From: Stachybotrys elegans
Lineage: Eukaryota; Ascomycota; Sordariomycetes; Hypocreales; Stachybotryaceae
NCBI GenBank assembly: GCA_020746835.1
Contig: JAGPNK010000010.1
Coordinates: 1,726,181 to 1,790,180 of the forward strand
Length of the DNA: 64,000 bases
Reading direction: 5' to 3'
The position numbers and the translations under genes are program-made. Numbering within the stretch: the first letter of the stretch is position 1; the number at the start of each line of letters is the position of its first letter. This document shows, in pieces, positions 34,495 to 47,407 of the stretch. The notes beneath the pieces were generated by a model, which made no database searches, was not told the DNA's origin, and worked only from the letters and a program-made list of their open reading frames with translations.

Positions 34495-36046
34495 TTACTC
34501 ATCATCCTTCTTCTTCTTCTCCTCACCGCCCGACTTTTTCTTGTCGCCGCCCTTCTCTTCACCGTCGTCCTTGGGCTTTTCCTTTTTACTCTCATCGCCC
34601 TTGTCTTCTTTGCTCTCTTCATCCGTGTCCTCTTTGCTCTCTTCATCCTTGCCCTCTTTACTCTCATCGTCCTTGTCCTTATTCTCACCCTCTTCCTTCG
34701 TTGATTCATTCTCCTTGTTAGCATCTTCGCCATCCTGCTTCTTGTCTTCGTCTTTGCTGGCTTCCTCGCCCTCTTGCTTACTAGACTTGTCCCCGCTCTT
34801 GGACTCATCCTGGGGCTTCTTGCCAGGCTTGCTCTTCTCCTTCTTCTCCTTGGCCTTCTGCTCCTTTTCAGCCTCCTTCTTGGCCTTCTCTTCGGCCTCC
34901 TTCTTCTTCCTGTTCCTGGCTCGCTCCTCGGCCTCTAGCTTCTCCCAGTTGGTGTTGTGATCGGCGATGCCCTCGTTGCGCATGTGCGACTCCATCGCAC
35001 GGTAGCCGAGGTGCTCCTGGCGGGTAATGGAGGCACGGCCGACGAGGGAGATGAAAATGGCGGCACCGACCATGGCGGTCAGCAGAAATCGGTATATGCC
35101 GTACCATCGCGGTGCCCAGCCTCGCTTGGCGGCATTGGAGTCGGCAAAGTATAGACCGACAAAGGCCAGGAATTGGCTGATCAGAGCGTACTCGAGGGGC
35201 ATATACAGCGTAGGCCATGCGATGATGGATGCGGCCAGGCCCATGCCATAGCGAAAGCGGGTTCGTTGGCGCGATGCCTCCTTCTCGGCGTATTCGAGAC
35301 CCTGAAGCGCAAACAGATGTCAGTTGTACGGGTTACGGATGATTCGCGTGGCTGCGTGGACGTACCCAGTGAATGGCGCCGAGGAAGGAAATGATGATGG
35401 CACCGTAGCCAAGCTGGACAGGCTCGATGACACTCAGAAGATAGTGAGCAGTGTCGCGGTTGACGAGGATGGCATCGTAGAGCCAGTTGCCCGTGGGGAG
35501 TGTCTTGGTAATGTCCCAGGCGAGAAAGACGGTGGACAGCGAGGTTACCAGATACGGGACGGTGCCAGCGAGACCGAGTATTCGGGATTCGCGGGGAACA
35601 TCGTCGAGTCGGAAGGTGCTTTTGAAGATATTCTACAGAGACAAGAAGTTAGGAGCCATTGGCTACGATGCCAGATGGCAGTTGGAGAGGGGGGGGGGGG
35701 GGTGTAGATATCTTACAATGTCGTGCTGGATTCCCGCTTGCAAGCTGGGATCGCCGGGGGAACCAGGAGTCCTGGGTTCGGCGTCAAAGACTTTGCTTCG
35801 GGAGCTGTCGATGGTGACGGCACTCGGATTGGATTCCAACTTTTTATGAGCGACTTTGAGCTCTGCCTCGCGATCAATGGGCCATTTGGGTGGTGGAGGG
35901 TTCTCGTCGTCGGACTTGGTAGCGAAGCGGGAGGTTTGAGCAAGAGCGGCGGACCTGGGAAGCAATTGGAGCCTAGGTCGTTGTACAGCAGCCGAAGGGA
36001 GCTTCAGCTTGGAGAGGGAGGAAGGGATTCGCGAAGCTCGGAACAT
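34495..36046 (-). CDS. Mitochondrial DUF3429 (TMEM69-like) membrane protein with a charged tail
   Basis: Exons 36046-35717, 35632-35366, 35301-34495; introns 84 and 64 nt; 467 residues. The N-terminus (MFRASRIPSSLSKLKLP, then repeated Arg/Ser/Ala to about residue 45) is a convincing mitochondrial presequence. DUF3429 signatures follow: FRLDDVPRESRILGLAGTVP, a Tyr/Ser-rich helix (HYLLSVIEPVQLGYGAIIIS), FLGAIHWGLEYA, and helices around ASIIAWPTLYMPLEYALISQ and FLLTAMVGAAIFISLVG, giving about five TM segments. After about residue 310 the sequence is almost entirely Lys/Glu/Asp/Ser for 150 residues, with repeated EESKED-type units. Fungal relatives are often labelled Mnn4-like because of such tails, but the membrane core is DUF3429, which is related to human TMEM69. 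Likely an inner-mitochondrial-membrane protein of unknown function. Confidence 0.85.
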
Positions 36047-37717
36047 TGCGACGAGCGATGCTGGCCAGAGCAGCTGGGCGAAGCTATCGTAGGTTTGGTA
36101 TGGGAGCGTACAAGCGGCAGAGACAAACAAAGACAAAGACAAGGACAAGGACAGTGAAGCAATCACTATCACATACAATGGGTGTTCATGAGGGAGTACG
36201 GAGAATGGAGCAGCCGAGGGTGGGAGGAAGGGAGAATATTAAGCACGATGTAATGGCACAGTTCCTTGATTGCTTGTTTCACAACGGCTGGAGGAGCTGC
36301 TAGGGAAGAATAATCTGGAGAAGACTACAGGAACGGATACGGAAATGCAGCACATGGGCTTGTACCAGCGACGTGGCTGCAGCTACAGTGGCAGGGCAGA
36401 CTGTTGGTACAGAGTACGTCAGGAACAGACAGGAGCTAACAGCGTTGAATGTGGTGATGTGATGCAATGGACTTGTAAGCTCGATGGAGAGACACGGGAA
36501 TTGGAGGTGCTTAGAGCTAAGCTCCAGCATGGTGGGGCTGGGATTGGTAGGGGAGGTCAGTGACGTAATTGCAGAGGATTTGCAGAGGGGGATGCTGTCC
36601 GACCATGACAGCACGCATCTCTGCACATGGTCTTATAGTACTTATTTATTTTTCTTTTTCAAATTTACTGCTATCAACACCTGAAGAGAAAAATAAGTAA
36701 AAAGATAGATAAAAGGCGTAAAGCGTGAAAAATGATGGAGTATATTGACGCTGTCGCTGCTGATCGAGGGCGGCCGAGCTCTAGCGCAGCGCAGCGCCGC
36801 AACAGCAGCACAGCCCCAAACCCCTCCCTCCGCGGAACAATAATCGCCAGGGCCAAGACAGGGCCGAGGCACCCACCCTGCGTCATACTCGCCAGCACCA
36901 GGAGCATCATCGACGATGCGACGGAACACGGATTCAAGCGCGTATGTACGACAAGCCATTTTCGCTGCGCACTTGTGGCAGCCGTGCATGCGGATCTCAG
37001 CGAGTCGCGAGTTGCCGATCGCTTGTATCACATCTGTAGGTAGTGTAAATTCCAATTTGGCTGCTTCATGCCAATTCTCGTCACCGCTGGCTTGCCAACC
37101 AGTCGATTTCAACATTTCAATATTTGCACATTGGACAAACTGGGCATTCCCAATCCGGTTCTGTTCTATCTGGAAAGGGCGTGACTTGCTGCGCCCTACC
37201 TTGAGGTACTGATCGTCCCGGGCGGCACTACCTAGCAAGCGAGCCTGAGGACCTTCCATTTGTTACCCACCATTTACCTTACCACAAACAGGTACCACCA
37301 CATCACATCATCATCTCCTACCTCTGACCTTGGTGCTTCCATCACCTTGTTTCTATCCCTCCCTCTTCATCTGCCACATCCACCTTTCGTTCGGCCATCG
37401 CGAGCCGCCCTTCAAGCACAGCGACCGTTTTTTTACCCTCTCGCATGCTGCTCTAGACTTGTCTCTTGATTCATTCCTTGTACAATACGACCCCTCCTTC
37501 CGCCAACCTGACGCCCACGACTTTACGATCACGACCGAACCGCAACGTGCCTCGCCTCGCCTCGCCTCGCCTCCTCTCCTCTGTTCCCACGCACACCCCG
37601 CCGCTCTCTCCGACAGCCGCAGCAATCGAATTCACCGCCTCATGTTGCCCTAGCCTCGCCGCCTAATAACCCCGATTTCTCGTTCCCCGGCCTGGGTTAC
37701 GGCCTCCCCCGCCCGCC
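36047..37717. other. Divergent promoter region of the DUF3429 and VPS13 genes
   Basis: 1.67 kb. Plus-strand pyrimidine-rich leader from about 37,260, with a GCCTC repeat (37551-37572) just before the VPS13 start. ACAAAG/ACAAGG repeats near 36,120-36,150 lie in the DUF3429 leader. A 205-codon minus-strand frame (36642-37259) has no family signature and is not called. Confidence 0.6.
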
Positions 37718-40700
37718 ATGTTGGAAGGGCTCGTCGCCGGGTTGCTCAATCGCTTCCTTGGCATGTACGTTAAGAACTTCGATCCTACACAGCTCAAGGT
37801 CGGCATCTGGTCTGGCGACGTCAAGCTGCGCAATCTCGAGCTCCGTCGCGAAGCCCTCGACCAGCTCAAGCTACCCATCAACGTTCTAGAAGGCCACCTC
37901 GGCGAGCTCACCCTCGTCATTCCCTGGTCTAACTTGGGCGGCGCACCCGTCAAGGTCTTTGTGCAAGATGTTTTCCTCCTAGCCAGCCCCAAGGAAGAGG
38001 CCGAGTACGACCCGGATGAGGAGGATCGCAGAAAGCAGCGCCTCAAGATGGAGAAGCTCGACAGCGCCGAGCTGCTCAAGGAGCGCAACCAGGAGGGCCT
38101 GAGCCAAGAGGAGCAGCAGAAAAGCCAGAGTTTTACCCAGAGCCTCGTCACAAAAATCGTCGACAACCTCCAGGTCACCGTCAAGAATATCCACGTCCGT
38201 TACGAGGACGCCATCTCGGCCCCGGGCCACCCTTTCGCCCTGGGCCTCACCCTCGACGAGTTCAGCGCCCTCAGCACCGATGGCGAATGGAAACCCACCT
38301 TTATCCAGAAGTCGACGACCGTCACCCACAAGCTCGCTACCCTTGGTGCCCTCGCAATATATTGGAACACAGATACCGAACTGCTCGGGCCAGGCCGCGA
38401 GGCCGTCTCTCCCTCGTTCGAGGAGATGCCCCACGACGACATGGTCAGTCGCTTCAAAGCCATGATCGGAAGGGGTGAGGACTCGAGGGATACCCGTCAT
38501 CAATACATCCTGAAGCCCGTCAGCGGTCAGGCCAAGATAGAGCTTGACAAGTCTGGCAATATCCACGTACCCACCTTCAAGGCCAAGCTGCTCTTCGAGG
38601 AGATTGGCTTGGTCCTAGACGATCACCAGTACCGTGATGGCTTGATGATGGTCGACCTATTCCATTACTTTATTCGCCACCAAGAGTATCAGCGACTGCA
38701 GCCCAAGGGTGTTACCCCCAAGGAGGACCCCCGTGCTTGGTTCCTCTTCGCTGGCAATGCCGTGCTCAACAAGATCCACGAGCGAAATCGCAAATGGTCC
38801 TGGGATTACTTCAGAGAACGTCGAGATGATCGAACACGGTACATTGAGCTGTTCAAGAAGAAGAAGCAGCAGCAGCAGCTCACGACCGAGGAAAACGACG
38901 ACATGAACAAGCTGGAGTGGAAGCTCGGCTACGAAGATCTGAGATTCTGGCGGTCCCTCGCTCGTAACCAGCTCAAGAAGGAAAACGCCGAGGCCCTCAA
39001 GCGACGCCCGACGCAGCACACTGAGCAACAGCAGCAGGGCTGGATGTCCTGGATGTGGGGATCCAAGCCCGAGGCCAAGATTGAAGAGAACGGCGAGAAC
39101 ACGGAGATGACGGAGGAGCAGAGAAAGGAGCTCTACGATGCCATCGACTGGGACGAGAAGACGGCTCTCGCCGAGTCCGTTGACCTGCCCCGCGAGGCTG
39201 TCAAACTGTGCTTGGAAGCTGCGCTCGGCACAGGAAGTTTCACGCTTCGGCGGAACCAAAACCACGAACTGCGAGACTTGCTCAGTCTTCACTTCGACGT
39301 CTTCAAAGCCAAAGCCCTTCAACGAAAGGACTCGATGCTTGCCAACCTCAGCCTGGGCGGACTGCGTGTCAACGATGGCACCACCCCCAACAGTTTATAC
39401 CCCGAGATTGTGCGTGTCAAGGATGCCCCCGACGCCAAGAAGAACAAGAGGCTTTCTATAGCCGATCTCGAAAACCCGGAGTCCGAGCCCTTCTTCCAAT
39501 TCGAGTTTGAGCAGAATCCCTTGGAGAGAGAAGGCGATATTGCCCTAGTGGGCAAGATGAGACCACTCGAGGTGGTCTGGAACCCCAACTTTGTAGTGGG
39601 AATCGCCGACTTCTTCAGGCCGCCAGAGCGGCACATGGACTCGATAGCCGCACTCATGGAGAGCGCCGGCGCGACAGTCGAAGGTATCCGTGAGCAGACC
39701 CGCGCAGGCCTCGAGTTTGCCCTGGAGGAACACAAGACCATCAATGCCGAGTTGGATCTGCAAGCGCCCCTCATCATTGTCCCCGTCAGCATCACTTCCC
39801 AGAACTCGACCTGTCTCATCGTAGATGCTGGTCACATCCACGTCAACAGTCAGCTGGCCGATCAGAGCACCCTCAAGGACATTCAGGCCAAGCAGAGACA
39901 GGTGTACAGCGATGAGGACTTCAAGCGCTTGGAGTCGGTCATGTACGACAAGTTCATTGTCAAGCTCACCTCAACCCAGGTCCTTATCGGTCCCTCAATC
40001 AATGAGACCAAGGCGCAGCTGACCCGAAAGTCTGGTGATTTCATGATGCACATCGTTGACCAGATCAATGTCGACTTTGTTGTGGAAACGTCCATTCTCC
40101 CCAAGGCACCTAATCTTACCAAGCTCAAGGTGTCGGGCCACATGCCCATGCTTCATGCTGCCGTGTCCGATACCAAGTACAAGACCCTCATGCGAATCAT
40201 CGACGTGGCCATTCCCAAGTTTCATGATCAGCAGGCTGTTCCTGACCAGCCACACGAGACGAAACCTACTCGCCCTAGGTTGGTGAGCAGCCTCTCGAAC
40301 CGTTCGCAGCGCAAGTCTGAGCGACGAGAACGGCGCCACTCGTCGGCGTTCCAGTTCATGCAGCCGCACACAGCCGTCATTCTCAACGACATGGACGACG
40401 ATGACGACGACACGTTCCAGGACGCCGAGGAAGGCGAAGATGACCAACATCTCAAGATTCAGCAACGGAGCTTCCAGTTCAAGTTCAAGGTCGATACGCT
40501 CAAAGGCTCCCTCTACCGAAGTGACCCTGATGGAAAGAAGCCCGATGTTCGGCTCGTCGAGCTGGTGGCGGAGAACTTCGACTTGGAGTTTTACACCCGC
40601 CCCTTCGACATGGCGGCTGAAGTATCGCTTGGCTCCGTCACCGTCGATGACTTTGTGGATAACCCACCGGCCGAGTTCAAGTCAATCGTATCATCTGGAG

Positions 40701-43700
40701 ACAACGAGGATCTGCAGGCTGGCCGAAGTCTTGTCAATGTCAAATATGTCAAGGTCAACCGTCTGTCGCCCGAGTTCATGTCTGTCTACGAGGGCGTGGA
40801 GACTCACGTAACCACCGCCATTTCGACCATCAACGTGATCGTCACGCGAAAGACGCTACTGACGCTCTTGGACTTTATTCTCGTCACTTTCACGGGTGGA
40901 AACGACCAAAACGACAACCAGATTAGCCAGACTGGCCAAAAGGCAATCACAGAAGGCGACAACCCGGACGTTGTTGTCGAGAGTGATGGGACCGACACTC
41001 CGCAGCAACCAGCTAATGCTGGCTCTATTCGCGTCAAGGTTGACCTGAAGAGTATTCGTCTTATCCTTAACAATGATGGAATCCGATTGGCGACTCTGTC
41101 TTTCAACCATGCCGACGTCGGCATATTCCTTAGAGGCAAGACAATGAGGCTGTCGGCCAAGCTGGGCGACCTTTCCCTTGTCGACGACGTGAACCAAGGC
41201 GTTTCGGAAGATTCAAATCTACGCCGACTCGTGACTATTCAGGGAGAGGACCTGGCTGATTTCCGTTATGAGACCTTTGACTCCAGCATCCCACAGGGCT
41301 ATCCTGGATACGACAGCTCCATATACCTCCGTGCCGGATCTGTCAAGCTCAACTTTGTCGAGGAGCCGTTCCGTAAGATTATTGACTTCTTGGTCAAGTT
41401 TGGTAAAATGCAAGCATTGTACAATGCCGCCAGGCAGGCTGCCGCGAACCAAGCGAACCAGATCCAGCAGAGCCCAGGACGCTTCAAGTTTGACGTCGTG
41501 GTCAACACACCCATCGTCGTGTTCCCGCGCCTCGTCGTTCCGGGCCGCCCGAAGCGCGACGTCGTCACAGCGTATCTCGGTGAGCTGTACGCGCAGAACA
41601 AGTTTGCACCGCTCGACGATGCCGAGAATGCAGATATCGCCATGAAGATTTCTGCTGGAATCCGGAATATTCGACTCACGTCAAACTTCCACTATCCAGA
41701 TGATAGGTCCGAAGAGCTGGAGATGATTGATCATGTCGATTTGGGCCTCAACATCACGTACGCCGAGCACAAGGATGGTGCGAAGCGGCCAGACACAGAA
41801 ATTGAGGCGTCCATGTCAGACATCAAGCTTCGACTCACCCAATACCAACTCAAGTTTCTCATGGAAATCTCGAGGTCTGTGCCTGCAGCACTGGCAGGCG
41901 AGGCCGACGACAATGATGAGGAGGCGGCCCGCGCAGTCGATGCCGACACACTGCAACGCGCACGCAGCCTGCCAGCCGCCGATTCAGGTGAGGGGCAGCA
42001 TTTGGTCGACCTTGGACCGGAGCTTGGGTCTGTTGATGACATGTGGACGAAGCTGGATTTCGTGTTCCAAATCCACACGATTGGGTTGGAACTGGTAATG
42101 GCCCCGGAAGACGAGCCAGTTGGTGACGTCGCCGCCTCGAGCCTGTCGCGCTTCTCGCTCGATGGCACGAAAGTCAAAACACGCATGTTGTCGGACGGCT
42201 CCCTGGAAGCAGAACTTCTTATTCAGGCCTTCACCATTTACGACAGCCGGCCCCGAGAGACAAACAAGTTCCGTCGCATCATGACCTCCACCAACAAGGA
42301 CGCACAGCAGCTGATGGCTAGCGTGACAATGTCTGGAGGAGAAGAGAGAAATGTGATTGCAATGGCTACCGTGGACAGCCCTCGCGTCATCTTCGCCCTG
42401 GATTACCTCTTTGCCCTGCAAAAGTTTGCAAGCGAAGGACTCTCTGTGGATGAGTCTAGTCCCATAGAAGATGAGAGCGCTCCCGATACCCCTGAAGAGT
42501 CGGATGCTGAGTCCATGCGGGTCTCCTTCTCGAGTTCCAGACCTCAAGGGTCCCAGCTGCAGCTTTCTCGGAGACAAACCGACCGATCCCCGGGCGAGCC
42601 AGTCAAGGAAGAGAAGAAGCCCAACATGAGCATTGCTTTCAGAGTGAACCTCGTCGATGCGCAGGTCATTCTCATTGCCAACCCCCTCAGCTCAAGCTCC
42701 GAGGCCATTGTTCTCGGCTTCCGACAGATGCTTCTCTCCCAGCAGCACGCGCTCACTTTCCAAATCTCTCAGATTGGCATGTTTCTCTGTCGTATGGACA
42801 AGTTCGAGACGTCGCACTTGAGAATCATTGATGACTTCTCTGTGCAGCTCAGCATGGACAGCTCACAGCCACTAAAGAATAGCATTCACCTCGAGGTCGA
42901 GCCCCTGATCCTCAGACTCTCGCTGCGCGACATTCTGCTAGCCCTCCAAATTATCACCCGAGCAAGCGAACTGTCCGATAATGAAACCAAGAAACCTTCC
43001 GAGACTGTTGCCGAGCAAAAGGCCAAGCAGCTTCGCAACGTTGGTCTCAAGCAAAAGACAGCAAGCGGCCGCGGACAGACTACAGTGGTATCAAAGTCCA
43101 AGGGCACCAAGACGGCGATATCTGGAGGCCAGAGCAATCAGGTGCAGAGGAAACCTCCGCCAGGGCCGAAAAGACACGAAGAGCTCTCGGCAACCCTGGA
43201 GGGTGTACGCGTGGTGCTTATTGGCGACACCCACGAACTGCCCATTCTCGACATAGGCATCAAGGATTTCACCACCACTGCCCAAAACTGGTCGTCGGAT
43301 CTGAAGGCGGAAGCTGCCATTGACATTTACTCCAACGTATACAACTTCTCCAAGTCGAGCTGGGAGCCGCTGCTTGAGCCCTGGCAGGTTGGATTTGGCG
43401 TTGCCAAGCAGCCTAACACGGGAATGTTGTCAGTGGATGTCATATCCAAAAAGACACTGGATGTGACGATTACCACGGCGACGATTGCGCTGGCATCCAA
43501 GTCTTTTGACTTCCTCACAACAGAGCAAGACATCTTGGACAAGCCGCGTGGTGTGGAAGCTCCCTACAAGATCCGCAACTACACCGGCTTTGAGGCTGTC
43601 ATCCACTCCAGAAGCCCGACTAGTAATGAGCCCATCACGCTCCGCCTCGAAGACGGAGGTGATGCCCCTTGGAGCTTTGAGCACTGGGAGAAGATGCGTG

Positions 43701-46700
43701 AGAACCTGCTCACCGAATCCAACCAGAACAATGTGGCTATCCAACTAGAAGGCAGTGGATTCGACCCTGTTAAGAACGTGCGACTGAACCGCGAGGGCGA
43801 GTATATCTACAGTCTTCGACCAAAGTCGGACAATGTGCTTCATCGACTATGCGTCGAGGTATCGCTTGGCGCCGACAACGTCAAGTATGTGACTTTACGG
43901 TCGCCGCTCCTGGTGGAGAACGCGACGCAAATCCCGGTCGAGCTCGGCGTCTATGATGCAGAGCAAGGCCACTTGGTCAAGATTGAGAAGATAGCGCCCG
44001 GCGAATCGCGTCCAGCACCTGTTGGCGCCGTCTTCGACAAGAGAGTCCTGGTACGACCAGATGGCGGGTTTGGCTACCAGTGGAGCAACGACCAGATCTG
44101 GTGGAAGGATATGCTCAAGCAACCAACCAAGCGAGTGGTCTGCAAGGGAGAGAATGGCGATCCGTTCTACTTCCAGGTCCACGCCCGGTTCGAGAAGGCG
44201 AACCCCTTGACGAGGTCAGTCTGAGCTTAGGAGAGAGGATGAGCATTGCTAACCATCGGTAGATCCTACCCATACATGAAGATTAAGTTGTCGGCACCCA
44301 TCACTCTGGAGAACCTGTTGCCATACGACTTCAAGTATCGCATCTATGACAAGAACACAAAGCGAGACTGGTCTAATTTCCTCCGCAAAGGCGGCGTCAG
44401 CCCTGTCCACGTGGTGGAGCTTTCTCACCTTCTGCTGCTCAGCGTCGACATGCAGGATACGGTTTTCAAGGCCAGCGACTTTGGCATCATCAATTCTGGA
44501 CATACGGAGGACTTCCGCCGGGAAGGACGCATCACGGTCAAGGATGACCAAGGGTTGCCTCTGCACCTCAACCTTCACTACTTCAAGATCCCTGATAGTG
44601 GAGGAGCATTCAAAGTAACAGTATATAGCCCATATGTCGTGCTTAACAAGACTGGGCTCGAGGTGTCGATTCGCGAGAAGACGTTCCTCCAGAACGCTCG
44701 GTCGGCAGCAGGCCAATTCCCGCTGGTCGACTTATCGGACCGCTCCAAGGCTGTGCCATTCATGTTTTCCTACGGAAGCAACGACAACAGGAACAGAGCC
44801 CTGCTCAAGGTCGACGAGTCTGAATGGAGTAAGCCACAGAGCTTCGACGCCATCGGCAGCACCTCCGAGGTGGTGCTCAACTCGCTGTCGCGGAACAAGG
44901 AGATTCATCTGGGCATCAACATCAAGTCTGGAGAGGGCAAGTATAAGATGACCAAGGTTGTCACTCTGGCGCCGCGTTTCGTGCTCGAGAACAAGATGGG
45001 CGAGGATATCCTCATCCGAGAGTCGAGCTCCTCCGGCTACCTGACGCTCAAGCAAGGGGAGCGCCAGCCTCTGCACTTTATGCAGAAGTCACCCGTGAAG
45101 CAGCTCTGCCTGTGCCACCCGGGTGTCAACAACCAGTGGACGTCGCCTTTCAATATTGCGGATATCGGAACCACCCACGTCAAGATTGCCAAGGCAGGGC
45201 AGCGGCAACGGCTTGTCCGCGTTGACATCCTGCTCGAGGATTCCACCATCTTCCTGCAGTTCAACATGGAAACAAAGAACTGGCCGTACTCGATGCGCAA
45301 CGAGAGTGATACCGAAGTCACATTCTACCAAGCCAACCCCAACGTAGACGAGGATGGAGTGGAGGACCGCAGCGGGTGGAAGCCGATCCGTTACCGCCTA
45401 CCTCCGCGCAGCATCATGCCGTATGCTTGGGACTTCCCGGCTGCCAAGCTTCGCGAGCTCGTCATCTCTATCAATGGAAAAGAGAGACACGTCAAGCTGG
45501 CCGAGATTGGTAACCAGATCCCCATGAAGTCTGTCACGCCAGATGGACAGCAAAAGATCATCGACATCAATGTCGCTGCGGATGGCCCTACTCAGACCTT
45601 GATTCTCAGCAACTTCCGGCAGAGCAAGAGCATGTACAAACCCAAGGCCCTTTCACGAGCAGCAACCGGGCTCGAGGCATTCGAGGTCAAAGATCAGAAT
45701 ACTGGAGCAACCTTTATCGCACAGCTCAAGCTGTCGGGCATTGGCATATCGCTAATCAATGCCCAGCTGAAGGAGCTGGCTTACATCACGTTCCGAGACT
45801 TGCAGTTCCGGTACAGCGACTCGCCGCTGATTCAGACCATGTCCCTGGCCATCAAGTGGATGCAGATCGACAATCAGCTGTACGGAGGCATCTTCCCCAT
45901 GATTCTATACCCCAGCGTGGTGCCGAAACGGGCGCAAGAGGTCGAGGCGCATCCATCGCTGCATGCCATGGTGAGCCGAGTCAAGGACGATTCGTACGGT
46001 GTTCTCTATATCAAATATGCCTCCATCCTGCTCCAGCAGATGACGGTCGACCTAGACGAGGATTTTGTCTTTGCTCTGCTCGACTTCACCAACGTCCCCG
46101 GAGCGAGGTGGACCATTGTCGACCAGGAGGGCAAGCTGTGCGACGACAGCCTCGACATTCCAGTGCCGACGCAGCAGCAGACGGGCCAGGACATGTACTT
46201 TGAGGTGCTCAATATCCAGCCCATGCAGATCGACCTGAGCTTCATGCGAACAGAGCGGGTCAATGCGGAGGACAAGACGTCAACGCGAAACCCCATCATG
46301 TTCTTCCTGAACGTGATGACAATGGCCATCGGAAACGTCAACGACGCGCCTATCCGGTTCAACGCACTGATGCTCGACAATGTGCGCGTGTCGACACAGG
46401 TGCTTATCCAGAGCATCTCCAATCACTACAGCCAGGAGGTCATGTACCAGATCCACAAGATTCTGGGATCGGCCGACTTCTTGGGCAACCCCGTAGGCTT
46501 GTTCAACACCATCTCGTCAGGCGTGACGGACATCTTCTACGAACCGTACCAGGGACTCATCCTGTCGGACAAGCCCGAGGAGTTTGGACTGGGCATCGCC
46601 AAGGGAGCAGCTTCCTTTGCAAAGAAGACAGTATACGGATTCAGTGACAGCTTCTCCAAATTCACAGGTAGTCTGAGCAAGGGCCTGGCGGCGGCATCCA

Positions 46701-47407
46701 TGGACAAGCAGTTCCAGGATCGACGCCGGATCACGCGGGCCAGGAACAGGCCGAAGCATGCCCTGTACGGTGTGACGGCGGGCGCCAACAGCCTCTTCAC
46801 GAGCGTTGCGTCGGGCGTGGGTGGCCTCATGAACAAGCCTCTGGAAGGTGCGGAGCAAGAGGGTGCGCTGGGCTTCTTCAAGGGCGTGGGCAAGGGCGTC
46901 CTTGGACTGGCGACGAAGCCGGCAGTGGGCGTCCTGGACTTGGCGAGCAACGTCAGTGAGGGGATTCGCAACACGACGACGGTGTTTGATGGGTCGGAGC
47001 TGGACCGCTCCCGGTACCCGCGGTTCATCCCGAGCGACGGGATCGTGCGGCCGTACAATGCACGGGAGGCTCTGGGGCAGTATTGGCTGAAGCAGGTGGA
47101 TAACGGGCGCTACTTTGAGGAGCAGTACATCGGGCACTTGGAGCTGCCCAAGGAGGACATGGTGGTAATGGTGACATTTGCGCGGATCTTGCTGATCCGG
47201 TCCCGGCGGTTGACGAGCGAGTGGGACGTACCGCTCAAGGACGTGCAGACGATCGCCAAGGAGAGGACAGGAGTGAGCCTGACACTACGGGGAGGAGCCA
47301 ATGGACCCTTTATCCCGGTAGGAGAAGGGAGCGAGAGGGGCTTTCTGTACAAGATGATTGGGGTGGCGGTGGAAGAGTTTAATAGGCGATTCCGAGGAGG
47401 AGAATAA
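37718..47407 (+). CDS. VPS13: VPS13 bridge-like lipid-transfer protein
   Basis: 3,213 residues in two exons, 37718-44214 and 44263-47407, separated by a 48 nt intron (GTCAGT, GCTAACC branch, GGTAG). The N-terminus MLEGLVAGLLNRFLGMYVKN followed by FDPTQLKVGIWSGDVKLRNL is the unmistakable chorein/VPS13 start. Long beta-rich repeating-groove sequence follows. The VAB (SHR-BD) six-repeat region covers roughly 2,150-2,700 (for example PYMKIKLSAPITLENLLPYD, IREKTFLQNARSA). The C-terminal APT1/ATG2_C-like and PH-like parts contain GNPVGLFNTISSGVTDIFYE and PYQGLI, SFAKKTVYGFSDSFSK, and LRGGANGPFIP. VPS13 moves bulk phospholipid between membranes at vacuole-mitochondrion, ER and endosome contacts and at the prospore membrane. 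Length is close to yeast Vps13 (about 3,140). Acidic insertions occur near 880-900. Expected to be essential-type housekeeping; no sign of decay. Confidence 0.98.

Noticed and set aside
36642..37259. 205-codon minus-strand frame with ATG between the DUF3429 and VPS13 genes
   Set aside because: Composition changes along its length, no domain is visible, and it overlaps the expected promoter and leader regions.
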